64,000 nucleotides of DNA from Helicobacter_D sp964464895 (GTDB lineage Bacteria; Campylobacterota; Campylobacteria; Campylobacterales; Helicobacteraceae): contig CAYXGY010000001.1 of NCBI GenBank assembly GCA_964464895.1, positions 372,001 through 436,000 of the forward strand, read 5' to 3'. The number at the start of each line of letters is the position of its first letter. Within the stretch, counting starts at the first letter, position 1. Below, one piece after another: positions 53,660 to 61,923 of the stretch. The notes beneath the pieces are model-generated. The model did no database searches and was not told where the DNA came from. It worked only from the letters and a program-made list of their open reading frames with translations. Both the position numbers and the translations under genes were made by a program.

Positions 53660-55336
53660 TTGATTACCCAAGAGAGCATTGAAGCACTCAAAAATCAACT
53701 AGACATTGTAGAAGTCGTAAGCCATTATATTGAAGTCAAAAAAATGGGTGCAAGCTACAAAGCTTGTTGCCCTTTTCATCAAGAAAAAACACCAAGTTTT
53801 GTGCTCAATGCCAACAAAGGATATTTCCATTGCTTCGGTTGTGGAGTAAGTGGCGATGCAATTAAATTTGTAATGGATTATGAAAAACTTAATTATGTTG
53901 AAGCATTAGAAAAACTAGCACAATTTTATAATGTGCATTTAGAATACACCGATAGAGCAAAGAAAAATGATGATTTTAAGATTCTAAACTTTATGAATGA
54001 ATATTATCAATCTATGCTCAATAATGAAATAGAATCTTATATCAGAGAGCGTGGAATCACACCAGAGACAAGGGCACTTTTTGAACTAGGCTATGCCCCA
54101 AATAATTTTGAAATTATGGCACATTTACAACGTAACTTTATCCATCTGCAAGACGCGCTCAATGTCGGGATACTCGGGGCAGACATAGAAAATGATACCA
54201 AACGATATTATGCGAGACTTACCCAACGGCTCATTTTCCCGATTCGTTCTGCACAAAACAAAATCATTGGCTTTGGCGGGCGCACACTTAGTAACCACCC
54301 GGCAAAATATATCAATTCGCCTCAAACCAAACTCTTTAACAAATCCCAAATCCTCTATGGCTATCCCCAAGCCAAAGAGAGTATTTATCGCCTCAATGAA
54401 ATCATTATTACAGAGGGTTATTTAGATGTGATTCTGCTACATCAAGCCGGTTTTACCAATGCAGTCGCTACACTAGGCACAGCCTTGACGCACGAACACT
54501 TGCCTCTACTTGCTAAGAATAATCCCAAAATCATTCTTGCTTTTGATGGCGATAATGCGGGAATGAATGCGGCTTTCAAGGCTGCAAATCTCTTGAGTTT
54601 AGCCAACAAAGAAGGCGGGGTGGTGCTCTTTGATAATGGATTAGACCCGGCAGATATGGTTAAAAATGGAGAAATTGAAACATTAAAAAACCTCTTTAAT
54701 GCTCCGATTCCATTGATTGATTATGTGCTCCATACGATTTTAAGCCAATTTGATTTGAAAAATCCTGTGCAAAAAGATGCCTGTCTCAAAGAATCCCTCA
54801 CCTATCTACACCAACTCTCACCCGTGATTCAAGAAGAATACAAAACTTGGCTTGCACAAAGGCTCAACCTGCCCGCACATTTAATCAAAACCCAAAAAAA
54901 TTACACTAAAAACAATCCCACCAATCAAAATCTCCAAAGTAATCAAAATAACTTTTATAGTTTGGCAGAAAAGATTATCATCAGAAGTATTTTAGAGGAT
55001 AAAAGCCTTTTAGATTTCGTGCTAAATTACCTAGAGCCACAAATGTTTCATTCCGAGAGCCTTGCTTATCAAAAACTTCTTCAAGGAGAGCTAGAATCTT
55101 CTCCCCTCATTGGAATCCTGCTAGATTCCAAAATCAAGCCCCAAAACAAAGAGAATCTAAAGCAGCAAATCATTATGATTTTATATAGACATTATGACGC
55201 ACAGCGAAAATTGCTTTCGCAAAACAATTCCCTTTCTTTGAGGGAAAAATCATTTTTGCTAAGAAAATACCAAAAATATTTAGAAGATTTAAAAAAAGGA
55301 GATTTGGCACTCTATGAGAGCATTAGCACTTTTTAG
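53660..55336 (+). CDS. dnaG: DNA primase
   Basis: 558 residues. N-terminal CHC2 zinc finger CCPFHQEKTPSF ... YFHCFGCGVSGD, then the RNA-polymerase/TOPRIM core with GFGGRTL, ITEGYLDVILLH, AFDGDNAGMNAA and DPADMVKNG, and a C-terminal helicase-binding region. Start is TTG 53660 with TTTTGGAG seven bases before it. Its 3' end overlaps the PP-loop gene by 23 bp, an arrangement also known from H. pylori. Confidence 0.96.
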   Translation: MITQESIEALKNQLDIVEVVSHYIEVKKMGASYKACCPFHQEKTPSFVLNANKGYFHCFGCGVSGDAIKFVMDYEKLNYVEALEKLAQFYNVHLEYTDRAKKNDDFKILNFMNEYYQSMLNNEIESYIRERGITPETRALFELGYAPNNFEIMAHLQRNFIHLQDALNVGILGADIENDTKRYYARLTQRLIFPIRSAQNKIIGFGGRTLSNHPAKYINSPQTKLFNKSQILYGYPQAKESIYRLNEIIITEGYLDVILLHQAGFTNAVATLGTALTHEHLPLLAKNNPKIILAFDGDNAGMNAAFKAANLLSLANKEGGVVLFDNGLDPADMVKNGEIETLKNLFNAPIPLIDYVLHTILSQFDLKNPVQKDACLKESLTYLHQLSPVIQEEYKTWLAQRLNLPAHLIKTQKNYTKNNPTNQNLQSNQNNFYSLAEKIIIRSILEDKSLLDFVLNYLEPQMFHSESLAYQKLLQGELESSPLIGILLDSKIKPQNKENLKQQIIMILYRHYDAQRKLLSQNNSLSLREKSFLLRKYQKYLEDLKKGDLALYESISTF

Positions 55337-56291
55337 TGGCGGGCTAGACAGCCTACTTGCCATCAAAGTGATTCAAGATTTGGGAATAGAAGTTCTCGCC
55401 TTGCACTTTGACATTGGCTTTGGAGCAAAAAGGGATAAAAGCGAGATTTTGCGCCAAAGATTAAACCAAGTAGGAGTAGAATTAAAAATCATAGATATTC
55501 GCCGACAATTTTTTGATGAGATTCTTTTCAAACCCAAGTTCGGCTATGGCAAGTATTTCAATCCTTGTATTGATTGTCACGGAAATATGTTTGCCCACGC
55601 ACTCAAACTCTTAGAATCTGAAAAGGCAAATTTCATCATCAGCGGAGAAGTGTTAGGACAGCGTCCCAAAAGCCAGCGAGCAGAAGCCTTAGGACAAGTA
55701 GAAAGGCTTTGCGGAGGCAGTGGGTTTATCGTGCGTCCCTTGTGTGCCAAGCTACTCCCTATTACCATTCCAGAAGAAAAAGGTTGGATTCCTAGAGAAA
55801 AACTTCTTGACATTAGCGGACGTGGGCGGAATCGTCAGCTAGAATTAGTCCAACATTATGGCATAGAATACTACGAACGTCCGGGGGGTGGTTGCCTGCT
55901 TACAGAGACTTCTATCGCCAATAAACTCAAAGACATTCAAGCTCATCGTCCCATTATTTTTGAGGATATGGAATTAGTCAAATTTGGACGCTATATGATT
56001 CTTCCCAATGGAGGACGTTGCGTAATTGCAAGAAATGAAGAAGAGAATCAAAAATTAAGCTTCTACCACCCCAAAATGACGCCGATTGAATTGCTAGATT
56101 GTATCGGACCTTTAGGGCTTGTAGAAAAGGAAGCGAGCCTAGAGGATAAAAGCCTTGCAATTGCTCTTACATTACTTTACGGAAAAACACAATCCAATAA
56201 GCTTTATAAGGTGCGCTTTGAGGGCAAGGAAATCCAATCTTTTCCCTTTGAAAGCAAAGAGAAGGCACAAGAATTTTTCATCAAAGATTAA
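55314..56291 (+). CDS. PP-loop ATPase domain protein (MnmA/ThiI-related)
   Basis: 325 residues. The ATP-pyrophosphatase P-loop is LALFSGGLDSLLAIKVI (6-22). Further family parts: NPCIDCHGNMFAHALKLLESEKANFIISGEVLGQRPKSQRAEALGQV and YYERPGGGCLLTETSIANKLKD. Cysteines C82 and C85 resemble the CxxC of tRNA-thiolating enzymes. Campylobacterota proteins of this kind have been annotated as tRNA 2-thiouridylase-like; a role in tRNA sulfur modification is inferred. ATG 55314 overlaps dnaG. Confidence 0.78.
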   Translation: MRALALFSGGLDSLLAIKVIQDLGIEVLALHFDIGFGAKRDKSEILRQRLNQVGVELKIIDIRRQFFDEILFKPKFGYGKYFNPCIDCHGNMFAHALKLLESEKANFIISGEVLGQRPKSQRAEALGQVERLCGGSGFIVRPLCAKLLPITIPEEKGWIPREKLLDISGRGRNRQLELVQHYGIEYYERPGGGCLLTETSIANKLKDIQAHRPIIFEDMELVKFGRYMILPNGGRCVIARNEEENQKLSFYHPKMTPIELLDCIGPLGLVEKEASLEDKSLAIALTLLYGKTQSNKLYKVRFEGKEIQSFPFESKEKAQEFFIKD

Positions 56292-56300
56292 GGAGTAATA

Positions 56301-56918
56301 ATGGAATCCACAAAACAAGCTTTTCAGAAAATTATTTTAGAACGTTATTCCTGCCGTTCTTTCAAAGATAGCACAATTCAAAAAGAATCTTTGGAGTATA
56401 TTTTAGAATCTGGCAGACTTTCTCCTAGCTCACTTGGATTAGAGCCGTGGTGTTTTTATGTGATTCAAGACAAAGCTAAAAAACTAGAAATTTCCAAAAT
56501 TGCCAACAATCAAGACCACGTGGCACACTGCGGGGCAATTATTATTCTCACTGCACGACTTGATTTTGGAGAATATTTTATCCCCAAACTAAAAGCGCGC
56601 AATTTACCCCAAGCAGAAATAGACAAAAGAATCCAACTTTATAAACCTTGGATTGATAGTATGGATAAAGAACAAAGACTGCATTATGCAAGAGAGCAAG
56701 TTTTTTTAGCACTAGGCAACCTTGCCAATGCCGCAAGTGCTTTAGGGCTTGGTTCGTGTATCATCGGAGGATTTGATGCGGAACAGCTCAATGAATATTT
56801 GAAGCTAGACACCCATAAAGAACAAAGCACCATTATGCTAATCGTTGGAGAAAAAACTCAAAGCGAAATCCCCCAAAAGTTGCGCAATTCAAGAGAAGAA
56901 ATTATCAAATTTTTATAG
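56301..56918 (+). CDS. FMN-dependent nitroreductase (RdxA/FrxA group)
   Basis: 205 residues. The family N-terminus ILERYSCRSF, then SGRLSPSSLGLEPWCFYVI, ALGNLANAASALGLGSCIIGGFD and LIVGEKTQSEIPQKLRNS. It reduces nitro compounds with NAD(P)H; H. pylori RdxA and FrxA activate metronidazole. Which of the two it corresponds to cannot be decided. Ribosome site AAGGAG; 9 bp after the PP-loop gene. Confidence 0.85.
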   Translation: MESTKQAFQKIILERYSCRSFKDSTIQKESLEYILESGRLSPSSLGLEPWCFYVIQDKAKKLEISKIANNQDHVAHCGAIIILTARLDFGEYFIPKLKARNLPQAEIDKRIQLYKPWIDSMDKEQRLHYAREQVFLALGNLANAASALGLGSCIIGGFDAEQLNEYLKLDTHKEQSTIMLIVGEKTQSEIPQKLRNSREEIIKFL

Positions 56919-56946
56919 TTTCCATTTGATAATAAAATTTTTTAGA

Positions 56947-56952
56947 TATAAT
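56947..56952 (+). promoter_or_regulatory. -10 element of the chemoreceptor promoter
   Basis: TATAAT preceded by the T-rich stretch ATAAAATTTTTTAGA, 35 bp before the ATG. No recognisable -35, typical for Helicobacter. Confidence 0.5.
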
Positions 56953-56986
56953 TACAATTTAGCTAAAGCACAATAAAGGGGAAAAG

Positions 56987-58093
56987 ATGTTTAGTAATCA
57001 CAAAAGGGAGCAAGAGCTCATAGCAGAGAACAGAGCATTGCATACGAAAATTGAACAGCTTGAAAATGCGTTGCGTAAATGTAGTGAAAAAAAAGAAGAA
57101 CACGAGGCATTTCTTGCACAATTCAACACAGACGAAAAACGTATCAAAATATTTAATGAGATTCTCAACTCCATTACAATTTCATCTTCTAAACACCTCA
57201 AAATTCTACAAGAAAACTTTGCTTCCTCTGTTGAAATGCTACAAGAAGCAAAAAAGTCTTCTTCTGAAAATGTCCAACAAACCAAAACGCTAGAAGAAGC
57301 TATCACAAGCAGTATTTTAGGTATGACAGAACGTTTGAATAGTTTTCAAACAATGATTTCACAAGTCTATCAGGATTTAGATTCCATTGCAAATGTAATT
57401 AACCTCATTACAGATGTGAGCGACCAAACCAATTTACTTGCACTCAATGCCGCGATTGAAGCCGCAAGGGCTGGAGAACACGGGAGAGGATTCGCTGTCG
57501 TTGCCGATGAAGTCAGAAAACTAGCCGAAAGAGCACAAAAAGCGACAAAAGAAATTGAAATGAATATTCAAGTTTTGCGTCAGAATTTCTCTGAAGTGCA
57601 AACTTCCACAGAGGAAATCGTAGATGAAATGGAATTAGTCAATGGAGAAGTTGCAAAAATCATTCAAGTTGGGGAATCCTCTAAAGATGTGCGCCAAAAT
57701 TCCGCAAATGTCCTTGATACGACATTTATTGGGCTTGTGAAGTTAGACCATTTACTCTTTAAAATGAACAGCTATGGAGCAATTGTCAATGATAATAAAG
57801 AATTGCAGCTCGCAAATCATCACGATTGCAGGCTTGGAAAATGGTATGAATCGGGAAATGGTAAAGAATCATTTAACAGGCTACCAAGTTATGATCACCT
57901 AGAATCTCCCCACGCAGAAGTGCATAATTCCTTTAGGAACGCTTTAGACATATTTAGAGCGAAAGGTTTAGAAGCGGGTGAGGAAATTTTGTCTTCGCTT
58001 AGCACAGGAGAACTTGCTTCGGATAAAGTTGTTGAAGTCTTGGACAAACTCCTAGCAGAAAAAATCTCCGCTAGAAACAATAGCGTAAGCTAA
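56987..58093 (+). CDS. Soluble methyl-accepting chemotaxis protein with CZB domain
   Basis: 368 residues, no membrane segment. N-terminal coiled coil (10-45), signalling hairpin LITDVSDQTNLLALNAAIEAARAGEHGRGFAVVADEVRKLAERAQKATKEIEMNIQ, then a C-terminal CZB zinc-binding domain with LDH...HHDCRLGKWY ... SPHAEVH supplying the 3-His/1-Cys set. H. pylori TlpD, a cytoplasmic sensor of oxidative stress and hypochlorite, has this plan; this protein is shorter than TlpD. Ligand is inferred. Confidence 0.9.
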   Translation: MFSNHKREQELIAENRALHTKIEQLENALRKCSEKKEEHEAFLAQFNTDEKRIKIFNEILNSITISSSKHLKILQENFASSVEMLQEAKKSSSENVQQTKTLEEAITSSILGMTERLNSFQTMISQVYQDLDSIANVINLITDVSDQTNLLALNAAIEAARAGEHGRGFAVVADEVRKLAERAQKATKEIEMNIQVLRQNFSEVQTSTEEIVDEMELVNGEVAKIIQVGESSKDVRQNSANVLDTTFIGLVKLDHLLFKMNSYGAIVNDNKELQLANHHDCRLGKWYESGNGKESFNRLPSYDHLESPHAEVHNSFRNALDIFRAKGLEAGEEILSSLSTGELASDKVVEVLDKLLAEKISARNNSVS

Positions 58094-58106
58094 AATGCTT
58101 GATTTA

Positions 58107-58131
58107 GGCATATCGCCTTTGCGATTCTGCC
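58107..58131. terminator. Hairpin between convergent genes
   Basis: GGCA-T-ATCGC / GCGAT-TC-TGCC with loop CTTT, between the chemoreceptor stop (58093) and the stop of the minus-strand gene (58141). Confidence 0.55.
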
Positions 58132-58140
58132 AAATCTGAC

Positions 58141-58719
58141 TTAACCAAACAACCCCTTAAGTGAGCTTGGGTCAAAGTTTTCAAAGTCAAACTCTTGCGT
58201 GCTTGGTGCTCCAATAGGCAAACTTGCCTTTTCAATCAAGCCACTAATTTGCTCCATTTTCTCCATAATTTCATTATGTTTGTTGGCTAGATTTTCACTA
58301 ATAGAACCCTCCATTTGACTTGGAAACGGAAGAGAAAGGGAGACATTTTCTCCTGCAAGAGATAATGTCAATTCCCTACCAAAAAGTGATTCGCCTTTGA
58401 ATTGTGCTGCTTTAGCGGTATTATCTAATTGTGTCAAATCTCCTCCACTACTCTTGATTTGATTCCCTAAGCCACTCAATGTAATATCTGCAATTTGCAT
58501 TGCTCCAATCATTTCATTTGCACCCTTTACGCCATCGCTAAACTTACGAATCTCCAAAGCAATTTGGGATAAATTTGGCAACTCCTGCACTTCCTGCACA
58601 CTTTGGGATTCTGTATTCCCCACTTCTTGTGCTTTGATTTCTTGGACTGACTTGACAGCATTAACTTGCGAATTTGGATAAACTTTTCCTATTCCATAGG
58701 GATTCACTGATGACAGCAT
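58141..58719 (-). CDS. Flagellin-like cytoplasmic or secreted protein, probably RpoN-dependent
   Basis: 192 residues, no signal peptide. The core QIALEIRKFSDGVKGANEMIGAMQIADITLSGLGNQIKSSGG recalls the N-terminal helices of flagellins (IGxLQ-ADxxLxxL). Leading residues MLSSVNPYG and no Cys fit a flagellar type III substrate. A GG-N10-GC sigma-54 promoter lies 33-48 bp upstream of ATG 58719. Not a flagellin itself, being far too short. Function uncharacterised; flagellar secretion is inferred. Confidence 0.6.
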   Translation of the reverse strand: MLSSVNPYGIGKVYPNSQVNAVKSVQEIKAQEVGNTESQSVQEVQELPNLSQIALEIRKFSDGVKGANEMIGAMQIADITLSGLGNQIKSSGGDLTQLDNTAKAAQFKGESLFGRELTLSLAGENVSLSLPFPSQMEGSISENLANKHNEIMEKMEQISGLIEKASLPIGAPSTQEFDFENFDPSSLKGLFG

Positions 58720-58752
58720 TGAAACTCCTTTTAAATTTTAAAAGATTTAAAA

Positions 58753-58767
58753 GCATTTCCTATTCCA
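58753..58767 (-). promoter_or_regulatory. Candidate sigma-54 promoter
   Basis: On the minus strand TGGAATAGGAAATGC places GG at 58766-58765 and GC at 58754-58753, exactly ten bases apart, the invariant sigma-54 spacing. The predicted start is near 58742, leaving a 22-base leader with AAGGAG before ATG 58719. FlgR is encoded in this window. Confidence 0.55.
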
Positions 58768-58998
58768 CTTTTATTACTCTTCGTAAAATAATTATCTCTT
58801 AATGATTTAATGAACTGCTGCTTAAGTCTATATTATGGAGGGTTTAAGCAATTGCGAGATTATAGATTCCAACTAATTTTCTTATCAATGCGGTTTTGCA
58901 ACCTTATGCAATGCCATAAAATTAGTTTTATAGAGTGGTAGTAAGAAATTCAATGCTTTTAAGTTTGTGTATTCATAATCCTTATGACTTCTAACCTA

Positions 58999-59199
58999 TC
59001 AGCATTTATTTCTTCCTGCACCATATTTGGCTTCCATTGCTTCTTTGAAGAATTCCCTTTGAGATTTTGGAATCTTATCTGGGTGATTTTGCCTCATATG
59101 CTCAACATATTTATCATAACTTGGCATACCCACAAGCAAATGAAAAAACCTATCAGACCTTTTATAGAGCATTTTAAGGTATAAAATGATTTCTTTCAT
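58999..59199 (-). CDS. ybdD: YbdD/YjiX-family (DUF466) small protein
   Basis: 66 residues, start ATG 59199 (AAGGATAGTTA). The phrase GMPSYDKYVEHMRQNHPDKIPKSQREFFKEAMEAKYG matches the short YbdD proteins that accompany the CstA/BtsT pyruvate or peptide transporters and appear to be accessory subunits. Lies two genes downstream of cstA, separated by a small exported protein gene and a hairpin. Cys at the end (NKC) fits the cory-type CC tail. Confidence 0.85.
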   Translation of the reverse strand: MKEIILYLKMLYKRSDRFFHLLVGMPSYDKYVEHMRQNHPDKIPKSQREFFKEAMEAKYGAGRNKC

Positions 59200-59308
59200 T
59201 AACTATCCTTGTGAGAGAATATTTTAAATAATTTATGATTAAAAATTGATGATATGAGAGAAATGATTGAAAGAATGATTCAAGTTCTAAATGCAATTCA
59301 CTTATATT

Positions 59309-59326
59309 AAACCCCCAAGGGGATTT
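59309..59326. terminator. Hairpin after the small exported protein gene
   Basis: AAACCCCC / GGGGATTT stem, nearly perfect, 3 bp past the stop of the 79-residue gene. It probably limits read-through from cstA into ybdD. Confidence 0.5.
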
Positions 59327-59329
59327 AAC

Positions 59330-59569
59330 TTATTTAAAAACTTTGTTTAGAGCTTTATCTGTTATCTTGTCTGCCTCTCCTTTAGACGCATCTTTAGCTT
59401 GGTCTTTGGCTGACTTTGTAATTTCATCTGGTGTTTTTCCAGAAAATGCTCCGTCAATTGCGTTTTTCTTAATACTAGTTGTTTCTTGCTTGACATCGTG
59501 TTTAAATTCTGACGCAAAAGACAAACCTGCAAAACTCACGACCAACATTGCTACTACCAATTTTTTCAT
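59330..59569 (-). CDS. Small exported helical protein between cstA and ybdD
   Basis: 79 residues. Signal peptide MKKLVVAMLVVSFAGLSFAS (likely cleaved after SFA), then a lysine- and aspartate-rich helix (EFKHDVKQETTSIKK ... DEITKSAKDQAKDASKGEADKITDKALNKVFK). No cysteine, no recognised family. Good ribosome site AAGGAACTTAAA; 77 bp after cstA. The mature protein resembles short periplasmic amphipathic proteins, but that is only a look. Confidence 0.6.
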   Translation of the reverse strand: MKKLVVAMLVVSFAGLSFASEFKHDVKQETTSIKKNAIDGAFSGKTPDEITKSAKDQAKDASKGEADKITDKALNKVFK

Positions 59570-59646
59570 TTTAAGTTCCTTTCTTCCAAATTATTTATCC
59601 TAACTGAATCCAAAAAGAGAAAAATCTCTCATTTGGATTCAAAGCA

Positions 59647-61764
59647 TTAGCCGTGTGCGGCAACTTTTCCTTCATACTTACTAGCCTCTTCATAAGGAGA
59701 TTCTGCAAGTGGAATCTCAATTTCACCTTTTGTTGCTTTAAGGCAAATACGAATTGTTTGAATCAAGATTAAACAAGTAACAAACATAAAGAACGCACAA
59801 AGCCCTGCATTAATGAGATTATTCGTTGCAATCGTTGCGAATCTCTCTGCCAAAGCAGGGTCTGTCGCAGCGGCTGCTTTGGCACTATTGATTTGCCAAA
59901 GCGCAATATGACTTACCGCGTCATGCACTCTTTCACCATTTGCTGGAAGAAGTTTCAAGATTCCTGCATAAAGTGTCGTAATCAATACCCAAGCCGCTGG
60001 TAAAATAACTACCCAAGCTTGCTTTGCTTTACCCATTTTGAAAAGCACAGAAATCACGAGCAATAATGCCATACCCGCAAGCATTTGATTGGAAACCCCA
60101 AAAAGTGTCCAAAGTGATTTGACACCCCCTTGTGGGTCAGTAATTCCTTGATAAAGAATGTAACCCCAACCTGCAACACAAATCAATGTCGCAACAACAC
60201 CCCAAAACATAGATTGGATATTGCCAATAGGTGCATAAACATTTCCCAAAACATCTTGCACCATAAAGCGTCCCGCTCTTGTTCCTGCATCTACAGCAGT
60301 CAAAATAAAGAGTGCTTCAAACAAAATTGCAAAGTGATACCAAAATGCTGTTGAACCTTGATTAAAAAGGGGTACTTCAGAAATAATTGTTGCCAAACCA
60401 ATCGCAAAAGTTGGCGCACCACCGGTTCTACTCAAAATGCTATTTTCACCAATATTACTTGCCATATTCAAAATTTCTTCTGGCGTAATCACAAAACCAA
60501 AGCTATTAATCGTTTGTGCTGCCACAGCTGCTGCTTGTGCTACATCAGTGATTCCTGTTGTACCAAGCCCTGCTGGAGCAACATTGATAGAAAAATACAA
60601 TCCCGGTGTTAAAATACACGCAGCAATGAGAGCCATTACCGCCACAGCAGATTCCATAACCATTGAACCATAACCTACCATTCTTGCGTGGGATTCCTTT
60701 TCTAGCATTTTCGGAGTCGTTCCACTTGAGATTAACGCGTGGAATCCACTAATGGCTCCACAAGCAATCGTGATAAAAAGGAATGGGAACAACTGCCCGC
60801 TAAAGACAGGTCCTGTCCCATCTACGAACTTTGTAACACTTGGGAATTGGACATCAGGTGCTACAATCAAAATCCCTGCCGCCATTAAAACAATCACACC
60901 GATTTTTAAGAATGTACTTAAATAATCACGTGGTGCCAAAAGAAACCAAACAGGTAGAATCGCAGCAACAAAACCATAACCAATCATAATATAAGTCAAA
61001 GTAATGGGACTTAATGTGAAAAAGCTTGATAATGTCGGGTTTGCTGCTACTTCTTGTCCATAAAATAATGCCAAAATCAACAACACAAATCCGATGATAC
61101 TTGCCTCACCAATTTTTCCTGGACGCAAAAAGCGCATATGGATTCCCATATAAATTGCAATAGGAATCGTCATAGCAATCGTGAATAATCCCCAAGGAGA
61201 TTCTGCAAGCGCATTCACAACAACAAGTGCCAAGATTGCAATAATCAGCATCATAATCCCAAGGATACCAACCATCGCAATACTTCCTACTCCCTTGCCT
61301 AATTCAAGCTTAATGATTTCTCCTAACGATTTACCATTTCTGCGCATAGAAACAAATAAAACCGTGAAATCATGCACAGCCCCTGCAAGCACAACGCCCA
61401 CAACAACCCAAATCATACTTGGCAAATAACCCATTTGAGCTGCCAAAATAGGACCGACAAGAGGACCAGCTCCAGCAATCGCTGCAAAGTGATGTCCGAA
61501 AAGCACGATTTTGTTTGTTGGACAAAAATCGCGTCCATCATTCATTGTCAAAGCCGGAGTTGCACGATTATCATCTAATCCTAAAACTTTTTCTGCAATG
61601 TATTTAGAATAGAATCTGTAACCAATCATATAAATACATACGGCGGCTACAACGATCCATACCGCAGAAATTCGCTCACCTTGATGTAAAGCCAATACAC
61701 CAAAACAACATGCACCAACTAGAGCCACAACAGCCCAAATTGTCATACCAACTACTCTATTCAT
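59647..61764 (-). CDS. cstA: CstA-family peptide/pyruvate transporter
   Basis: 705 residues, about 16-18 membrane segments. Signatures: YRFYSKYIAEKVLGLDDNRATPA, GRDFCPTNKIVLFGHHFAAIAGAGPLVGPILAAQMGYLPSMIWVVVG, SGFHALISSGTTPKMLEKESHARMVGYGSMVMES and DAGTRAGRFMVQDVLG. CstA takes up peptides under carbon starvation in E. coli and Campylobacter; BtsT/YjiY relatives carry pyruvate. ATG 61764 after TAAGGAG. Works with YbdD. Confidence 0.95.
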   Translation of the reverse strand: MNRVVGMTIWAVVALVGACCFGVLALHQGERISAVWIVVAAVCIYMIGYRFYSKYIAEKVLGLDDNRATPALTMNDGRDFCPTNKIVLFGHHFAAIAGAGPLVGPILAAQMGYLPSMIWVVVGVVLAGAVHDFTVLFVSMRRNGKSLGEIIKLELGKGVGSIAMVGILGIMMLIIAILALVVVNALAESPWGLFTIAMTIPIAIYMGIHMRFLRPGKIGEASIIGFVLLILALFYGQEVAANPTLSSFFTLSPITLTYIMIGYGFVAAILPVWFLLAPRDYLSTFLKIGVIVLMAAGILIVAPDVQFPSVTKFVDGTGPVFSGQLFPFLFITIACGAISGFHALISSGTTPKMLEKESHARMVGYGSMVMESAVAVMALIAACILTPGLYFSINVAPAGLGTTGITDVAQAAAVAAQTINSFGFVITPEEILNMASNIGENSILSRTGGAPTFAIGLATIISEVPLFNQGSTAFWYHFAILFEALFILTAVDAGTRAGRFMVQDVLGNVYAPIGNIQSMFWGVVATLICVAGWGYILYQGITDPQGGVKSLWTLFGVSNQMLAGMALLLVISVLFKMGKAKQAWVVILPAAWVLITTLYAGILKLLPANGERVHDAVSHIALWQINSAKAAAATDPALAERFATIATNNLINAGLCAFFMFVTCLILIQTIRICLKATKGEIEIPLAESPYEEASKYEGKVAAHG

Positions 61765-61796
61765 AATTCTCCTTAAATTTACTTAGGGTTAGGTTT

Positions 61797-61802
61797 ATTA
61801 TA
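61797..61802 (-). promoter_or_regulatory. -10 element of the cstA promoter
   Basis: TATAAT on the minus strand, 33 bp before the cstA ATG, preceded by A+T-rich DNA. No cAMP/CRP site seen, as expected for this genus. Confidence 0.5.
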
Positions 61803-61923
61803 TATTTTCATTCTTAACAAAATCAATCAAAAAGATAAATTCTGTGTTACTTTTGAAAAATTTAGCTAAAAGTGTTTAAAATTTACCCAAAATTGCAAAA
61901 ATTTAAAAATCAAAAGCCTGATT

